From positions 186,001-250,000 of the forward strand of contig NZ_ABCM01000006.1 in NCBI RefSeq assembly GCF_000170795.1: DNA of 64,000 nt, given 5' to 3'. A model generated the notes under the pieces. The model ran no database searches. It was not told where the DNA came from and saw only the letters and a program-made list of their open reading frames with translations. Positions within the stretch are counted from its first letter, which is position 1. Every line of letters begins with the position of its first letter. This DNA comes from Pedobacter sp. BAL39. Its GTDB lineage: Bacteria; Bacteroidota; Bacteroidia; Sphingobacteriales; Sphingobacteriaceae. This document shows, piece after piece, positions 43,902 through 52,532 of this stretch. The position numbers were made by a program, and so were the translations under genes.

Positions 43902-46178
43902 ATGAAAGTTACCCTAAAAATAGCCAGGCAGGAACTGGAGACCTTGTTCTTCTCTCCCATCGCCTGGATCATCCTCATCATATTCTCTATCCAGTGCGGC
44001 GTTAGCTTCACGGATAAACTGGCCATCTTTGAAGCCAGTCAGTATGGAGGTTCTCCAATGTCACAGCTGACAATTTACCTCTTCAGCAGCGGCAGCAGCT
44101 TCTTTGCACAATTACAGAAATACCTGTACCTGTACATCCCACTGGTCACCATGGGACTGATGAGCAGGGAAACCAGCAGCGGCACCATTAAACTGCTGTT
44201 TTCATCGCCGGTGAAACTATCATCCATCATCTTCGGAAAATACCTGTCCATGATGGTTTATGGCCTGCTGCTCACTCTATTTATCGTGTTCATCTGCCTT
44301 GGTGGAATTTACTCCGTTGAAAACATCGACATGGGCATGCTGTTCTGTGGAGTGTTGGGCCTTTACCTGCTGATCTGTGCCTACGCGGCAATTGGCCTTT
44401 ACATGTCCTGCCTCACTTCCTATCAGATGATCGCTGCATTGAGCACACTTGTGGTCCTGGGTGTCCTGAGTTACATCGGTGGCGTATGGCAGAACATCGC
44501 TTTTATCCGTGACATCACCTATTTCCTTTCGATAAACGGTCGCGCAGGACACATGTTCTTCGGGTTGATTTCCAGTAAAGACATCATTTATTTTATCATC
44601 GTGATCGGCCTGTTCCTTACCCTGGCGATCATGAAGCTACAAAATGACCGCCATGCCAGAGGTTCTTATGCCTCTGCAATCCGCTACATCGTGGTGGTCT
44701 CTGTGATCCTGCTGATCGGTTATGCCAGCTCCCGCCCATCGCTAACCTTCTATGCGGATTTATCAGCCAACAAGAGCAACACGCTGACTAAAACCAGTCA
44801 GGATATGATTGCCAAGCTAGACGGCCCGATGAAGCTGACTTCTTACGTGAACATTCTTGATGATGGCTCTTACATGGCGATGCCCGCAAACCAGCTGAAT
44901 GATATGGAGCGTTTTGAAAGCTATGTAAGGTTTAAGCCGGACCTGGAAATGGAATATATTTACTACTATGACCAGCCATTGAACCGCCGTGCCCCGGAAG
45001 ATGGAAGGTCGCTGGAAGAACGGGCAAAACGTAAAGCCGAAGCTGAGGACATGAACTTCGACAAGATCCTGTCGCCCTCAGAAATCCGTAAACTGATTGA
45101 CCTCAGACCTGAAAGCAACCGCTTTGTACGTCAGCTGACTTATGGCAATAAAAAAACGTTCCTGCGGATGTTTGATGATCCTGAGATGTATCCTTCTGAA
45201 GTTGAAACCACTGTGGCCCTCAAACGCCTGATGGTGAAAGCACCAAAGGTCGGCTTTGTAAGTGGTCATGATGAGCCTAACATCGTCAGCGATGGAGAGC
45301 CGCACTATAGCCAGGTGGTCAGCTATAGCGGATCCAGGTCGTCCCTGATCAATATGGGATACGATGTGATGGACATTTCCCTTCAGAAAGAGATCCCCGC
45401 AGATGTAGATGTTCTGATCCTTGCTGATCCGCGTAGCGCATTAAGTACCATGGAAGCAATGCGCATCCACCAGTTTATTGAAAAGGGTGGCTCCATGATG
45501 ATTGCGGGCGAACCCGGACGCCAATCGTACATCAACCCCATCATCAGTCCACTGGGACTTCAGATGAAACCAGGCATGGTAATCCAGGACACACAAGACC
45601 TGAGTGTCAACTACGTACTTGGCCGCTTTGCCCCCGGCGCTTCTGCAATTCCTGACTTCAGCAGAACTGCTTCATTCAATAATCCTGTGGCCTTGCCGGG
45701 CGCCGTAGCCTTAAGCTACCAGCCTGATGGGAAATTTAAAGCCTCTGCACTGCTGTTAACCGATACAGTTGCAAACTGGATCCGTACGGCCCCATTGGTA
45801 GGCGATTCTCTTCGTCTGCGTTACAATTCGGCTATTGGCGACCAGAAAGGTGTATTTCCTCTGGCTTACGCATTAAACAGGACGCATCAGGGTAAAGACC
45901 AGCGCATCCTTGTGATCGGTGATGCGAATTTCTTCAGCAACGGAGAGATTTTTAAGTCTAACGTTGCGAAGGTCAACTTCCCTTTTATACAAGACGTATT
46001 CCATTGGTTAAGTATGGGCAACTTCCCTGTCGATGTAAGCAGACCTATGCCACAGGATAACCTCCTCAAAATCAGCAGACGTGATGTATCAGTCATGAAA
46101 ATGATCTATATGGGCGCAATTCCGGTGCTGATCGGGCTCAGCGGTGCCACCCTGCTCCTTCGCAGGCGACGCAACTAA
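43902..46178 (+). CDS. Fused GldF-GldG-like ABC permease and auxiliary protein
   Basis: This 758-residue protein joins two parts. Residues about 1-245 form an ABC-2 permease with six helices, including SRETSSGTIKLLFSSPVKLS, as in GldF. Residues about 265-730 form a periplasmic domain of the GldG/ABC-auxiliary type, with a middle SGHDEPN region and IAGEPGRQSYINPIISPLG, and a final helix followed by RRRRN. In gliding flavobacteria GldF and GldG are separate proteins. Here they are one, and the gene lies 12 bases after the ATPase in a susCD operon. The substrate is unknown. Confidence 0.9.
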   Translation: MKVTLKIARQELETLFFSPIAWIILIIFSIQCGVSFTDKLAIFEASQYGGSPMSQLTIYLFSSGSSFFAQLQKYLYLYIPLVTMGLMSRETSSGTIKLLFSSPVKLSSIIFGKYLSMMVYGLLLTLFIVFICLGGIYSVENIDMGMLFCGVLGLYLLICAYAAIGLYMSCLTSYQMIAALSTLVVLGVLSYIGGVWQNIAFIRDITYFLSINGRAGHMFFGLISSKDIIYFIIVIGLFLTLAIMKLQNDRHARGSYASAIRYIVVVSVILLIGYASSRPSLTFYADLSANKSNTLTKTSQDMIAKLDGPMKLTSYVNILDDGSYMAMPANQLNDMERFESYVRFKPDLEMEYIYYYDQPLNRRAPEDGRSLEERAKRKAEAEDMNFDKILSPSEIRKLIDLRPESNRFVRQLTYGNKKTFLRMFDDPEMYPSEVETTVALKRLMVKAPKVGFVSGHDEPNIVSDGEPHYSQVVSYSGSRSSLINMGYDVMDISLQKEIPADVDVLILADPRSALSTMEAMRIHQFIEKGGSMMIAGEPGRQSYINPIISPLGLQMKPGMVIQDTQDLSVNYVLGRFAPGASAIPDFSRTASFNNPVALPGAVALSYQPDGKFKASALLLTDTVANWIRTAPLVGDSLRLRYNSAIGDQKGVFPLAYALNRTHQGKDQRILVIGDANFFSNGEIFKSNVAKVNFPFIQDVFHWLSMGNFPVDVSRPMPQDNLLKISRRDVSVMKMIYMGAIPVLIGLSGATLLLRRRRN

Positions 46179-46211
46179 ACAAAAAACTAATCAAATTAAT
46201 CCCTTCAATTG

Positions 46212-46247
46212 ATAGTCCTGGTTCAAAAGACCGGGACTATTTTTTTT
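46212..46247 (+). terminator. Terminator of the susCD-gldAFG operon
   Basis: ATAGTCCTGGT (46212-46222) pairs with ACCGGGACTAT (46230-46240), with one G-T pair, and a T-run continues to 46247. Confidence 0.9.
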
Positions 46248-46295
46248 ACAGTCGCCCCGAATATATCCTTCAGTTCATATCAGCCAAAACCAGGT

Positions 46296-47129
46296 TTACT
46301 CCTGCTGCCCGGGGCTACTGCCGTACTTACGCTGCAAGGCCATGTATTCTGCCTGCAGTACACGAAATGACTTCGTATCCGGAAATTCACCCCCTGCCTG
46401 CTCCAATACCTGTAGATACTTCGCTTCTATCGTTTTGAAATGGGCTTTATCATGCTCATATTTTTCCTGATTTTTAACATCCTGAGCTGTCAGGGCAGCA
46501 CCGTTGAGGTTCCCCAGATAGATGCTGTTAGAGATTTCAGTACCATCGGCAGTTTTGAAACACATGAAAGCCTCCATTGGCTCATTTGCAAAGGAATCAC
46601 GGAGCGGAATGTACACCTGACCATCCTTTCTCTTTGCCGCGTTAAACATCGGAATAGACATCCTCTTACCAGGAAGATACAGCAACACCATCACCATATC
46701 ATTTTGATTGGACCAATGGATTTTATCATCGGTTTGCCAGCTGATGGTCACACCTCCCTTTACTTTAGTAATGCTCGATGCCGGTGTTACAGGAACAGCT
46801 CCATTACTCAGGATAACCTTACTATAATCCACACGCATGTTAGGATACTGACCTGTTAAAGCATGTTTTTTTACATACGAAGTAGCGAGATTATGGGCAT
46901 TTTTTGTTGTCCCCTGTGCCTCAAGCGCAAAACTTACCTTTATAAAAGAGTTGACCGCCCGTACAAAATCCATAGTAACAGACATCGCGTGTTGGTTTGC
47001 CAGTTGTTTCTCAGTTTTCCTTTTTGGTTGCTTTCCGATAGTACGACTGACATACTGCCCTCTAAGCATATAGTATACTACGTTTCTCATTTTTCCGATG
47101 AACCTTCCATCTCTTCCTGCAATTGCCAT
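46296..47129 (-). CDS. DUF6266-family protein
   Basis: This 277-residue protein has the family's Gly/Arg-rich opening (GRDGRFIGKMRNVVYYMLRG, then QYVSRTIGKQPKRKTEKQLA) and beta-rich middle (GGVTISWQTDDKIHWSNQND). There is no signal peptide or membrane helix. DUF6266 proteins occur in Bacteroidota, often in several copies; their function is unknown. It stands alone, convergent with the susCD-gldAFG operon and 623 bases from the tRNA gene. Confidence 0.72.
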   Translation of the reverse strand: MAIAGRDGRFIGKMRNVVYYMLRGQYVSRTIGKQPKRKTEKQLANQHAMSVTMDFVRAVNSFIKVSFALEAQGTTKNAHNLATSYVKKHALTGQYPNMRVDYSKVILSNGAVPVTPASSITKVKGGVTISWQTDDKIHWSNQNDMVMVLLYLPGKRMSIPMFNAAKRKDGQVYIPLRDSFANEPMEAFMCFKTADGTEISNSIYLGNLNGAALTAQDVKNQEKYEHDKAHFKTIEAKYLQVLEQAGGEFPDTKSFRVLQAEYMALQRKYGSSPGQQE

Positions 47130-47669
47130 AATTGATTGTATTTAAGTTAATTATTAAACCGTATTTAATTTTAAACAAAATAGGAATCTTTCATATAACA
47201 ATCAAGACACTGTTTGTATCATCTTTGTTATTAAACGTTTGTTATCAATGAGTTGAGAAATCTATAAGTGGAAATTAAAAGGGCTATTTACTGTACCAAA
47301 GCCCTACCAAACCTGACTTAGAAATGTCTTAATAATGTAGCACTATAAAGCAGTATACGGACAGCATATCGGGATACTGATCCTGTCTTAAAAGGAGATC
47401 ACATTCGAGGTGTATCCATATCGCGGCGCAGCTAGGCTTATGTGTATTGCAATGGACATGGATTGTTGCAACTGATGGCAAGGATTTCTTGATCAAGATT
47501 CTGGTTGATGAGGATGCCATGTATTTAATCCTAAAAAACACAAAAAAGTTGTAGCTCAGCGACAAATGTTAATAATCAGACTGACAGCCATTTAACAAGC
47601 AATTAACAGATAAGTGGCCTGAGATCATCAAATCAATGATTTGATTTTTGAATTTAATTCTAAAATAAA
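47130..47669. other. AT-rich gap with a degraded ORF candidate
   Basis: No convincing gene lies here. One plus-strand frame (47447-47554, TTG start) reads as protein at its end (WIVATDGKDFLIKILVDEDA, then MYLILKNTKKL) but has no ATG and meets a stop upstream, so it may be a gene remnant. A 6-bp hairpin (AGGGCT/AGCCCT, 47280-47305) is also present. Confidence 0.3.
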
Positions 47670-47700
47670 TTTGGCGTTTAAAATAATTATCCTACTTTTG
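47670..47700 (+). promoter_or_regulatory. Consensus promoter of the tRNA-Pro gene
   Basis: TTTG (47670-47673), exactly 19 bases, and TACTTTTG (47693-47700) match the Bacteroidota consensus TTTG-N19-TAnnTTTG. The tRNA starts 52 bases downstream. Confidence 0.82.
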
Positions 47701-47752
47701 CAATCCCAACAACGACGTAGGTCTTTAAAAAACTGAAATTGTTGAACAAGTT

Positions 47753-47826
47753 CGGGGTGTAGCGTAGCCCGGTATCGCGCCACATTTGGGATGTGGAGGT
47801 CGTAGGTTCGAATCCTGCCACCCCGA
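47753..47826 (+). tRNA. tRNA-Pro (anticodon TGG)
   Basis: The 74-base sequence folds as a cloverleaf. The acceptor stem is CGGGGTG/CACCCCG, the anticodon arm is CCACA-TTTGGGA-TGTGG with anticodon TGG, and the T arm is GTAGG-TTCGAAT-CCTGC. The discriminator base is A and CCA is not encoded. The promoter and terminator flank it closely. Confidence 0.96.
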
Positions 47827-47830
47827 CTTA

Positions 47831-47864
47831 AAAAAATCCTTCAATTTCTTGAAGGATTTTTTTT
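47831..47864 (+). terminator. Terminator of the tRNA-Pro gene
   Basis: AAATCCTTCAA, a 4-base loop, and TTGAAGGATTT form a long stem followed by a T-run to 47864. Confidence 0.9.
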
Positions 47865-47924
47865 GTTACATTATTTTATAGTGTAGCTGTATATATTAAG
47901 ATATATAGCGGATTAAGCTACCCA

Positions 47925-48623
47925 CTAACAGATCAGAAGCAGTCTATATTCGCCTTCATTTTCTACCGGTGCCCGATGAACACAAGGCAAAGCCCGTTGC
48001 TCCGGATGGTCTACTGCCAATTTCCACAGATGACCCACACCCAAATTAAAATGATGGGCATCTGATTTAGGTTGATAATGCAGATCGAAAAAATATTCTT
48101 TCAAAAAATTTTCAAATCCTGTTTCCTGTCCATCATATAAGTCTATTAGCTTTTGCCTGATTTCCGGGACCAAAATTTTCTGCTCAACCTGACTGTTGGG
48201 TAAAATATCACTTGCAGCACCGTAATAAGTGCATAAAAAAGTATCGGCAGCTATAGGTGAGCGATCTACATGATAAGAATATACATCTGTAGAAATAAAG
48301 TCGAATTCATCATCACGTTCATAGCTTTTGAGTAGATTCAGAGAAGGCAAGGCACCAAAATCTGTTAACGCTTTTAAATCGTTCAATATAATTTCCCTCG
48401 CGATCCCCCCTTGTTCTGATAGTTCCAGGGCCAAAAGCGCTTCAATGGAAATATCTGTGATGTTTTCCTTTAACTGAAGCTTAGAAGCCACTTCTTTGAA
48501 ATCTCCAGCCAAATTTCTGTACCAGCAAATTGCGTTTTTTGCTCCCTGAAATTCCGCATGTATCAGTTCATCAAATGTTGAAACCATTCCAACCTGGCGG
48601 TTACCGGAAAATTTCTTGTTCAT
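47925..48623 (-). CDS. DUF1826-family protein
   Basis: This 232-residue protein has the family pattern YSYHVDRSPIAADTFLCTYY with GAASDILPNSQV next, and a C-terminal HRAP motif in PCVHRAPVENEGEYRLLL. The His/Asp pair (HVD) and the distal HR suggest a metal-binding fold, which is inference. DUF1826 genes often sit near zinc-related genes in proteobacteria; none is seen here. No signal peptide is present. Confidence 0.78.
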   Translation of the reverse strand: MNKKFSGNRQVGMVSTFDELIHAEFQGAKNAICWYRNLAGDFKEVASKLQLKENITDISIEALLALELSEQGGIAREIILNDLKALTDFGALPSLNLLKSYERDDEFDFISTDVYSYHVDRSPIAADTFLCTYYGAASDILPNSQVEQKILVPEIRQKLIDLYDGQETGFENFLKEYFFDLHYQPKSDAHHFNLGVGHLWKLAVDHPEQRALPCVHRAPVENEGEYRLLLIC

Positions 48624-48892
48624 ATCTTTTCATTTATCACCCCTGTTTATCTCCATTTTTTACCCAGTTCATTTCACTTTCAAAAAAGTAAACCAGGGTT
48701 TGCCAAATGCTGTCAGGCTAGTAAATAACACATTGCCGTGCATCTTAATAGCTGTCGCAAATCTAACTGATGAAAATAGTTTTGCAACTATATTATTGTA
48801 GTAGCGCAGTACAAACAGTCTATTACACTCAAATGAACCGCATTAATTCAATCTGCTTTTATGGGGCTGTAGGTTACACCAAATATACCAGA

Positions 48893-49519
48893 TCAGGAGG
48901 TAAGTGCGGGATATTGCCGAAGCATCGTAGGATTTTCGGCTTCATGCAGTAGAAAATCTGCTACATCGGCCCTGGAAATTTTGCCTATTTTGATTCCTTT
49001 GTAGAGCTCTGGCAGTACATGATACTCCTGGGTCATTGGGCCATCGGTAAGCATTCCCGGCCGAACAATTTCCCAGTTGAGGTCGCTGGTCGCAATCATC
49101 TCTTCCATCAGCGTTTTATTGACATATTGATGCTTCAGAAAAAGCCGGATCACGGTGCGCATGAAAAAGCTTAAAAACCTGGTACTTGCGCCGGCACCAA
49201 ACCCCGTAACGATTAAAATAGGTGATTTAAAACTTAATGCTGCTCCCGCCTTTACCAGCGCAGCAGCGGTATCAGAGAATAAGGTATTCGGCCTTTTATT
49301 TTTAGTACCAATGGCAATGATCACCGCTTCTGCGCCAGGCATCACCTTCATCAGGTCAGTTTCAGAGGTTGCGCTACCCTCAACTTTAGTTAAATTTTCA
49401 TGCTCAGGTATACCCGCCGTGCGGGTAGATAAAACCGTAACATGATGCCCTTTGGCGAGTGCCTGCTGAACGGTGACTAATCCTATGCCAGCCGAAGCTC
49501 CTATAATTGTGATTTTCAT
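48893..49519 (-). CDS. NAD(P)-binding oxidoreductase, atypical SDR
   Basis: This 208-residue protein opens with ITIIGASAGIGLVTVQQAL, an atypical-SDR coenzyme motif GASxGIG, and has KGHHVTVLSTRT, MPGAEAVIIAIGT and WEIVRPGMLTDGP. These match NAD(P)H-binding proteins of the YwnB/NmrA-like group. It has no YxxxK. The start overlaps the end of the inositol-phosphatase-like gene by 4 bases, so translation is probably coupled. Confidence 0.87.
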   Translation of the reverse strand: MKITIIGASAGIGLVTVQQALAKGHHVTVLSTRTAGIPEHENLTKVEGSATSETDLMKVMPGAEAVIIAIGTKNKRPNTLFSDTAAALVKAGAALSFKSPILIVTGFGAGASTRFLSFFMRTVIRLFLKHQYVNKTLMEEMIATSDLNWEIVRPGMLTDGPMTQEYHVLPELYKGIKIGKISRADVADFLLHEAENPTMLRQYPALTS

Positions 49520-50343
49520 TTGTGCGAGGTTTTGAATGGTTGATGGTTAGCCTGAGTTATAAAATGAGTTGCAATACCAGGCGCAGAGACCAGAAGGCTT
49601 TCATCGCCCCATTTCCAGATGTCTCCGTCGGCATTTAAAATATCAGCACCGGCCTCCCTGGCAATTAAAACTCCAGCCAGCCAATTGAAGGTATCCAATC
49701 CCAGTTGATGAAATACGTCTACCCTGCCAGCACCAACATAGGCCAACTGCAAACCATGTGGGCCATAGTTTCTAACGACCCCAAAAGTATTTAACAGATC
49801 CCTCAGGGCATGACCATGCTTTTCGTTAAAACCGGGAATGGCGGGCTCCTGATGTCCGTATTCGAAAACAGCTACCATAATGTCTGGCTCCCACTTAAAT
49901 ACCGGCTGGATCGGCTTGCCATTCAAAAACGCTCCTGATCCCTCCTGGGCCCAGAACATTTCATTGGCCAAGGGGTCATAGATCACAGAAAAGTGAAGTT
50001 CTCCATTTCTGATCAATGCCAGGTTGATGGTCCATCCGGGAATGTGCTGCAGATATTGTATGGCACCATCCATTGCATCACATATCCAATATTCAGGGAT
50101 CGGCAGTGGCTGTTTTTGTCCGTCGTTATCAAATTCATCAATTGTATTCCAGGGGGTATCCGGGAAATCATGGAGCAATCCGGACTTCAGAACAGTCATA
50201 CAGCGTTCGTCAATGGATTTCAGTTCTGTAAAAAACTGTTCTTTATTGGTGGGTATTGCGTTAAGCTTGTAGTCCTTTAGAAAAAGGTCGCCGGCACGCC
50301 TTACGGTATTCAAAATGGATTGAATATTTATTTCCTTGTTCAT
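49516..50343 (-). CDS. Inositol-monophosphatase-family protein with altered motif
   Basis: This 275-residue protein has the family motif WICDAMDGAIQYLQ (usually WxVDPIDGTxNF), an upstream acidic pair (TIDEFD) and the late motif FNWLAGVLIAREAGADI (usually WDxAAGxLIxxEAGG), in which the metal-binding Asp is Asn. It may be an inactive or altered phosphatase. It lies 75 bases downstream of the araC gene and overlaps the NAD(P)-binding gene by 4 bases. Confidence 0.85.
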   Translation of the reverse strand: MNKEINIQSILNTVRRAGDLFLKDYKLNAIPTNKEQFFTELKSIDERCMTVLKSGLLHDFPDTPWNTIDEFDNDGQKQPLPIPEYWICDAMDGAIQYLQHIPGWTINLALIRNGELHFSVIYDPLANEMFWAQEGSGAFLNGKPIQPVFKWEPDIMVAVFEYGHQEPAIPGFNEKHGHALRDLLNTFGVVRNYGPHGLQLAYVGAGRVDVFHQLGLDTFNWLAGVLIAREAGADILNADGDIWKWGDESLLVSAPGIATHFITQANHQPFKTSHK

Positions 50344-50418
50344 CTCCTTATCATTTAATACGACAAAGATCGCAGGTAATAATGTAAGGAAATATAATCA
50401 AACCACGAGATGATAGTC

Positions 50419-51282
50419 TCAATCGCGGTATTGCTGACGAAATTGTAACGGAGTAAGCCCCGTCACCTTTTTAAATAACTTTCCAAAATACACAGGCTCC
50501 TCGTAACCCAGCTGGTAACTGATCTCCCTAGCGGTCATCTTGCTAAAACATAACAAACGCTTAGCTTCCAGTATACAGTATTGCTGAATATAGGTAGATA
50601 CCGAATCGCCGGTAATGTTTTTAATGGTATCGTATAGATGTGCTACAGAAATATGGAGTTCTTCGGCATATCTTGCTGGATGCTTCCATTCTTTATAATG
50701 TATTTTAAGCAGTTGCATAAAAGACTGTTCAATTATTGCGGCCCTGTTTGTTTTGGATTTTCCGCCGGTATCAATAGAGGCAATTTCACCTGCAATTAAC
50801 CCAATTAAGGCATCCAGTAAAGAATGACTGGCACGCACCGCGTATACATTGACTGGCGATGTCTGCAGTTTCTCCAGCTGCTCCATTAGCGTGATGACAT
50901 GTCCATGAAAATCCGATTCTTTATCTAACGACAAGGGCTTGCGGAAACCTTTTTCAAGGATCAGTTGAAATTCCTTATCAACAAGTGTCGGGTCGATACT
51001 GATCCCCCAGCCCATCGGTTTACTTGCAGAAACCACATGATGGACCTGTCCTGGAAGGACGAGTACCATGGCAGGACCCTTCATGATGTTATTTTCAAAA
51101 TCTATATTGATCACAAACTGCCCTGCCGTCGCGATCATCAGTAAATAATGATCGTCCCGGTGAGGCTTTGAATGGTCATGCTCCGCAGCATGGCCGCTAA
51201 CTTTCATGTTCTTGATCAGCATACCGGCTTTAGCAAGCGGTGATATCGGAAACTTGAAGATATTGGTTTGCTGACTTTTCAT
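50419..51282 (-). CDS. AraC-family transcriptional regulator
   Basis: From the ATG at 51282 the product has 287 residues. It has an N-terminal cupin domain (HRDDHYLLMIATAGQFVINI, GPAMVLVLPGQVHHVV) and a C-terminal double HTH (YAEELHISVAHLYDTIKNIT and AREISYQLGYEEPVYFGKLF). It probably controls the inositol-phosphatase-like and NAD(P)-binding genes that follow on the same strand. The upstream frame from 51336 has no good start signal. Confidence 0.91.
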   Translation of the reverse strand: MKSQQTNIFKFPISPLAKAGMLIKNMKVSGHAAEHDHSKPHRDDHYLLMIATAGQFVINIDFENNIMKGPAMVLVLPGQVHHVVSASKPMGWGISIDPTLVDKEFQLILEKGFRKPLSLDKESDFHGHVITLMEQLEKLQTSPVNVYAVRASHSLLDALIGLIAGEIASIDTGGKSKTNRAAIIEQSFMQLLKIHYKEWKHPARYAEELHISVAHLYDTIKNITGDSVSTYIQQYCILEAKRLLCFSKMTAREISYQLGYEEPVYFGKLFKKVTGLTPLQFRQQYRD

Positions 51283-51390
51283 TTTTGAATATCGATTGTT
51301 ATCATACGATTCTATGAATTTGGGAATTAATCGCAATTATAGATAATCCTGGGATCATCAGCACAACGATACATCAAATTGTTTTGCGGC

Positions 51391-52308
51391 TTATTTATGC
51401 AGTTGCTTTTTTCGAAGGTACTCCAGCATCATTGCCGGTCGATCCGTTTGCAGAATTGTTGCACCATGCGCAATCAGCCAGTCCCAACTATCTTTAGTAT
51501 TGCCCTCATCAAAGGCAAGGTCATCTTCATGACCAGCATTTAAGCTTGCCCACAAGGAGTTGAGCCATACTTTCGATCCTCCTTTCAGGAAAAAAGCCTG
51601 GTCATTTAACATTGCAACTGTATCCGTAGAGAAGTTCAGCTCAAAGGCAACTGGTTTTATGGCCTGCTGATAATCTGAAATGATCTTTCTGGCTCCTGGT
51701 TTACTGATGTTTACTACCCCCATGAAAGTAATCTCCTTCAGCAGTGCAGGATAGGTTTGTTGTAAGTCCGCGTAGGTTTTATCCGTTTTAAATATCGCAT
51801 GATCTAGTGTGCCGGTGGTTTTTAATATCTGGTAAGCCTCTTCATAGCACTCGTAACTCTTATCGAGGTTGACCAGCACCTTGCCTTTGGCCAGGAGCAT
51901 CACTTCTTCAAGTGTCGGTATGGTATGTTTGGTCAGGCGGCCAAGGCCATTTTTCAGATGAAAGTTCTTAAGTTCAGCGAGGGTGTAATCCGAAGGTTTG
52001 CCTTTTCCGTTTGTCGTTCTGTCGATGGTCTGGTCGTGCATGATCACGACTACCCCATCACTTGTTTTTGCAAGGTCGACCTCGATAATGTCTACTCCCA
52101 TTGCTATCGCCAGCTCGTAAGCTTTCAAAGAATTTTCAGGAGCATTACGCCAGTCGCCGCGGTGTGAGGCCACCATTACATTTTTATCTGCCGGATTGTG
52201 TAGCTGGGCGATCAGTTTTGCCACCTGCGCCGAGGATTTCAGTCCACTGCATAGAAGCAGGGCAAGTAGCATGGCTTTAAAAGAAGTTTTCATTCTAAAA
52301 GATTTCAT
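51391..52308 (-). CDS. Secreted glycerophosphodiester phosphodiesterase
   Basis: This 305-residue protein has a signal peptide (ending near LKSSAQ) and the GDPD fold: SHRGDWRNAPENSLKAYELA near residue 48 with the catalytic His, IIEVDLAKTSDGVVVIMHD with the metal-binding Glu and Asp and the second His, and a C-terminal LIAHGATILQTDRPAMMLEY (TDxP motif). It cleaves glycerophosphodiesters to glycerol 3-phosphate and an alcohol, in the periplasm or outside. It lies downstream of the second susCD locus on the same strand, but a terminator separates them. ATG 52293 is an alternative start. Confidence 0.93.
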   Translation of the reverse strand: MKSFRMKTSFKAMLLALLLCSGLKSSAQVAKLIAQLHNPADKNVMVASHRGDWRNAPENSLKAYELAIAMGVDIIEVDLAKTSDGVVVIMHDQTIDRTTNGKGKPSDYTLAELKNFHLKNGLGRLTKHTIPTLEEVMLLAKGKVLVNLDKSYECYEEAYQILKTTGTLDHAIFKTDKTYADLQQTYPALLKEITFMGVVNISKPGARKIISDYQQAIKPVAFELNFSTDTVAMLNDQAFFLKGGSKVWLNSLWASLNAGHEDDLAFDEGNTKDSWDWLIAHGATILQTDRPAMMLEYLRKKQLHK

Positions 52309-52377
52309 TTTAATATGTTAAAAGAGGGCATCAATCAACCATTTTATTTTTCCGGTCATTGTATGACTTCTGTTCAA

Positions 52378-52477
52378 TGTATTATTTCAAGTTTCGTTGT
52401 ATTATTTCAAGTTCACTGCGCTATTTTTCTAGTTGCTGCGCAATTGTCCTGTACACTGCGTGCTGAATGACTGTTCA
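52378..52477. repeat. Degenerate 20-bp tandem repeat
   Basis: TGTATTATTTCAAGTT occurs twice at 52378-52393 and 52398-52413, 20 bases apart. Units in the same 20-base register continue to about 52477 (GCGCTATTTTTCTAGTTGCT at 52418-52437, then two weaker units). The repeats lie between the terminator and the phosphodiesterase gene. Confidence 0.55.
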
Positions 52478-52508
52478 AAAAAATAGAGGAGAACCCGACG
52501 TCCTCCTC
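52477..52508 (-). terminator. Terminator of the second susCD operon
   Basis: GAGGAG (52486-52491) pairs with CTCCTC (52503-52508) across an 11-base loop. On the minus strand the stem is followed by TATTTTTTT (the A-run at 52477-52483). Confidence 0.7.
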
Positions 52509-52532
52509 CATTTTCATTTTATGCCATAGGGA

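Noticed and set aside
47329-47565. 78-residue minus-strand frame in the gap before tRNA-Pro
   Set aside because: No start signal, low-quality composition, and no family; the plus-strand remnant in the same place is at least as likely.
47130-47826. tRNA-Pro as a mobile-element attachment site
   Set aside because: I looked for an integrase gene or a second copy of the tRNA 3' end nearby and found neither.
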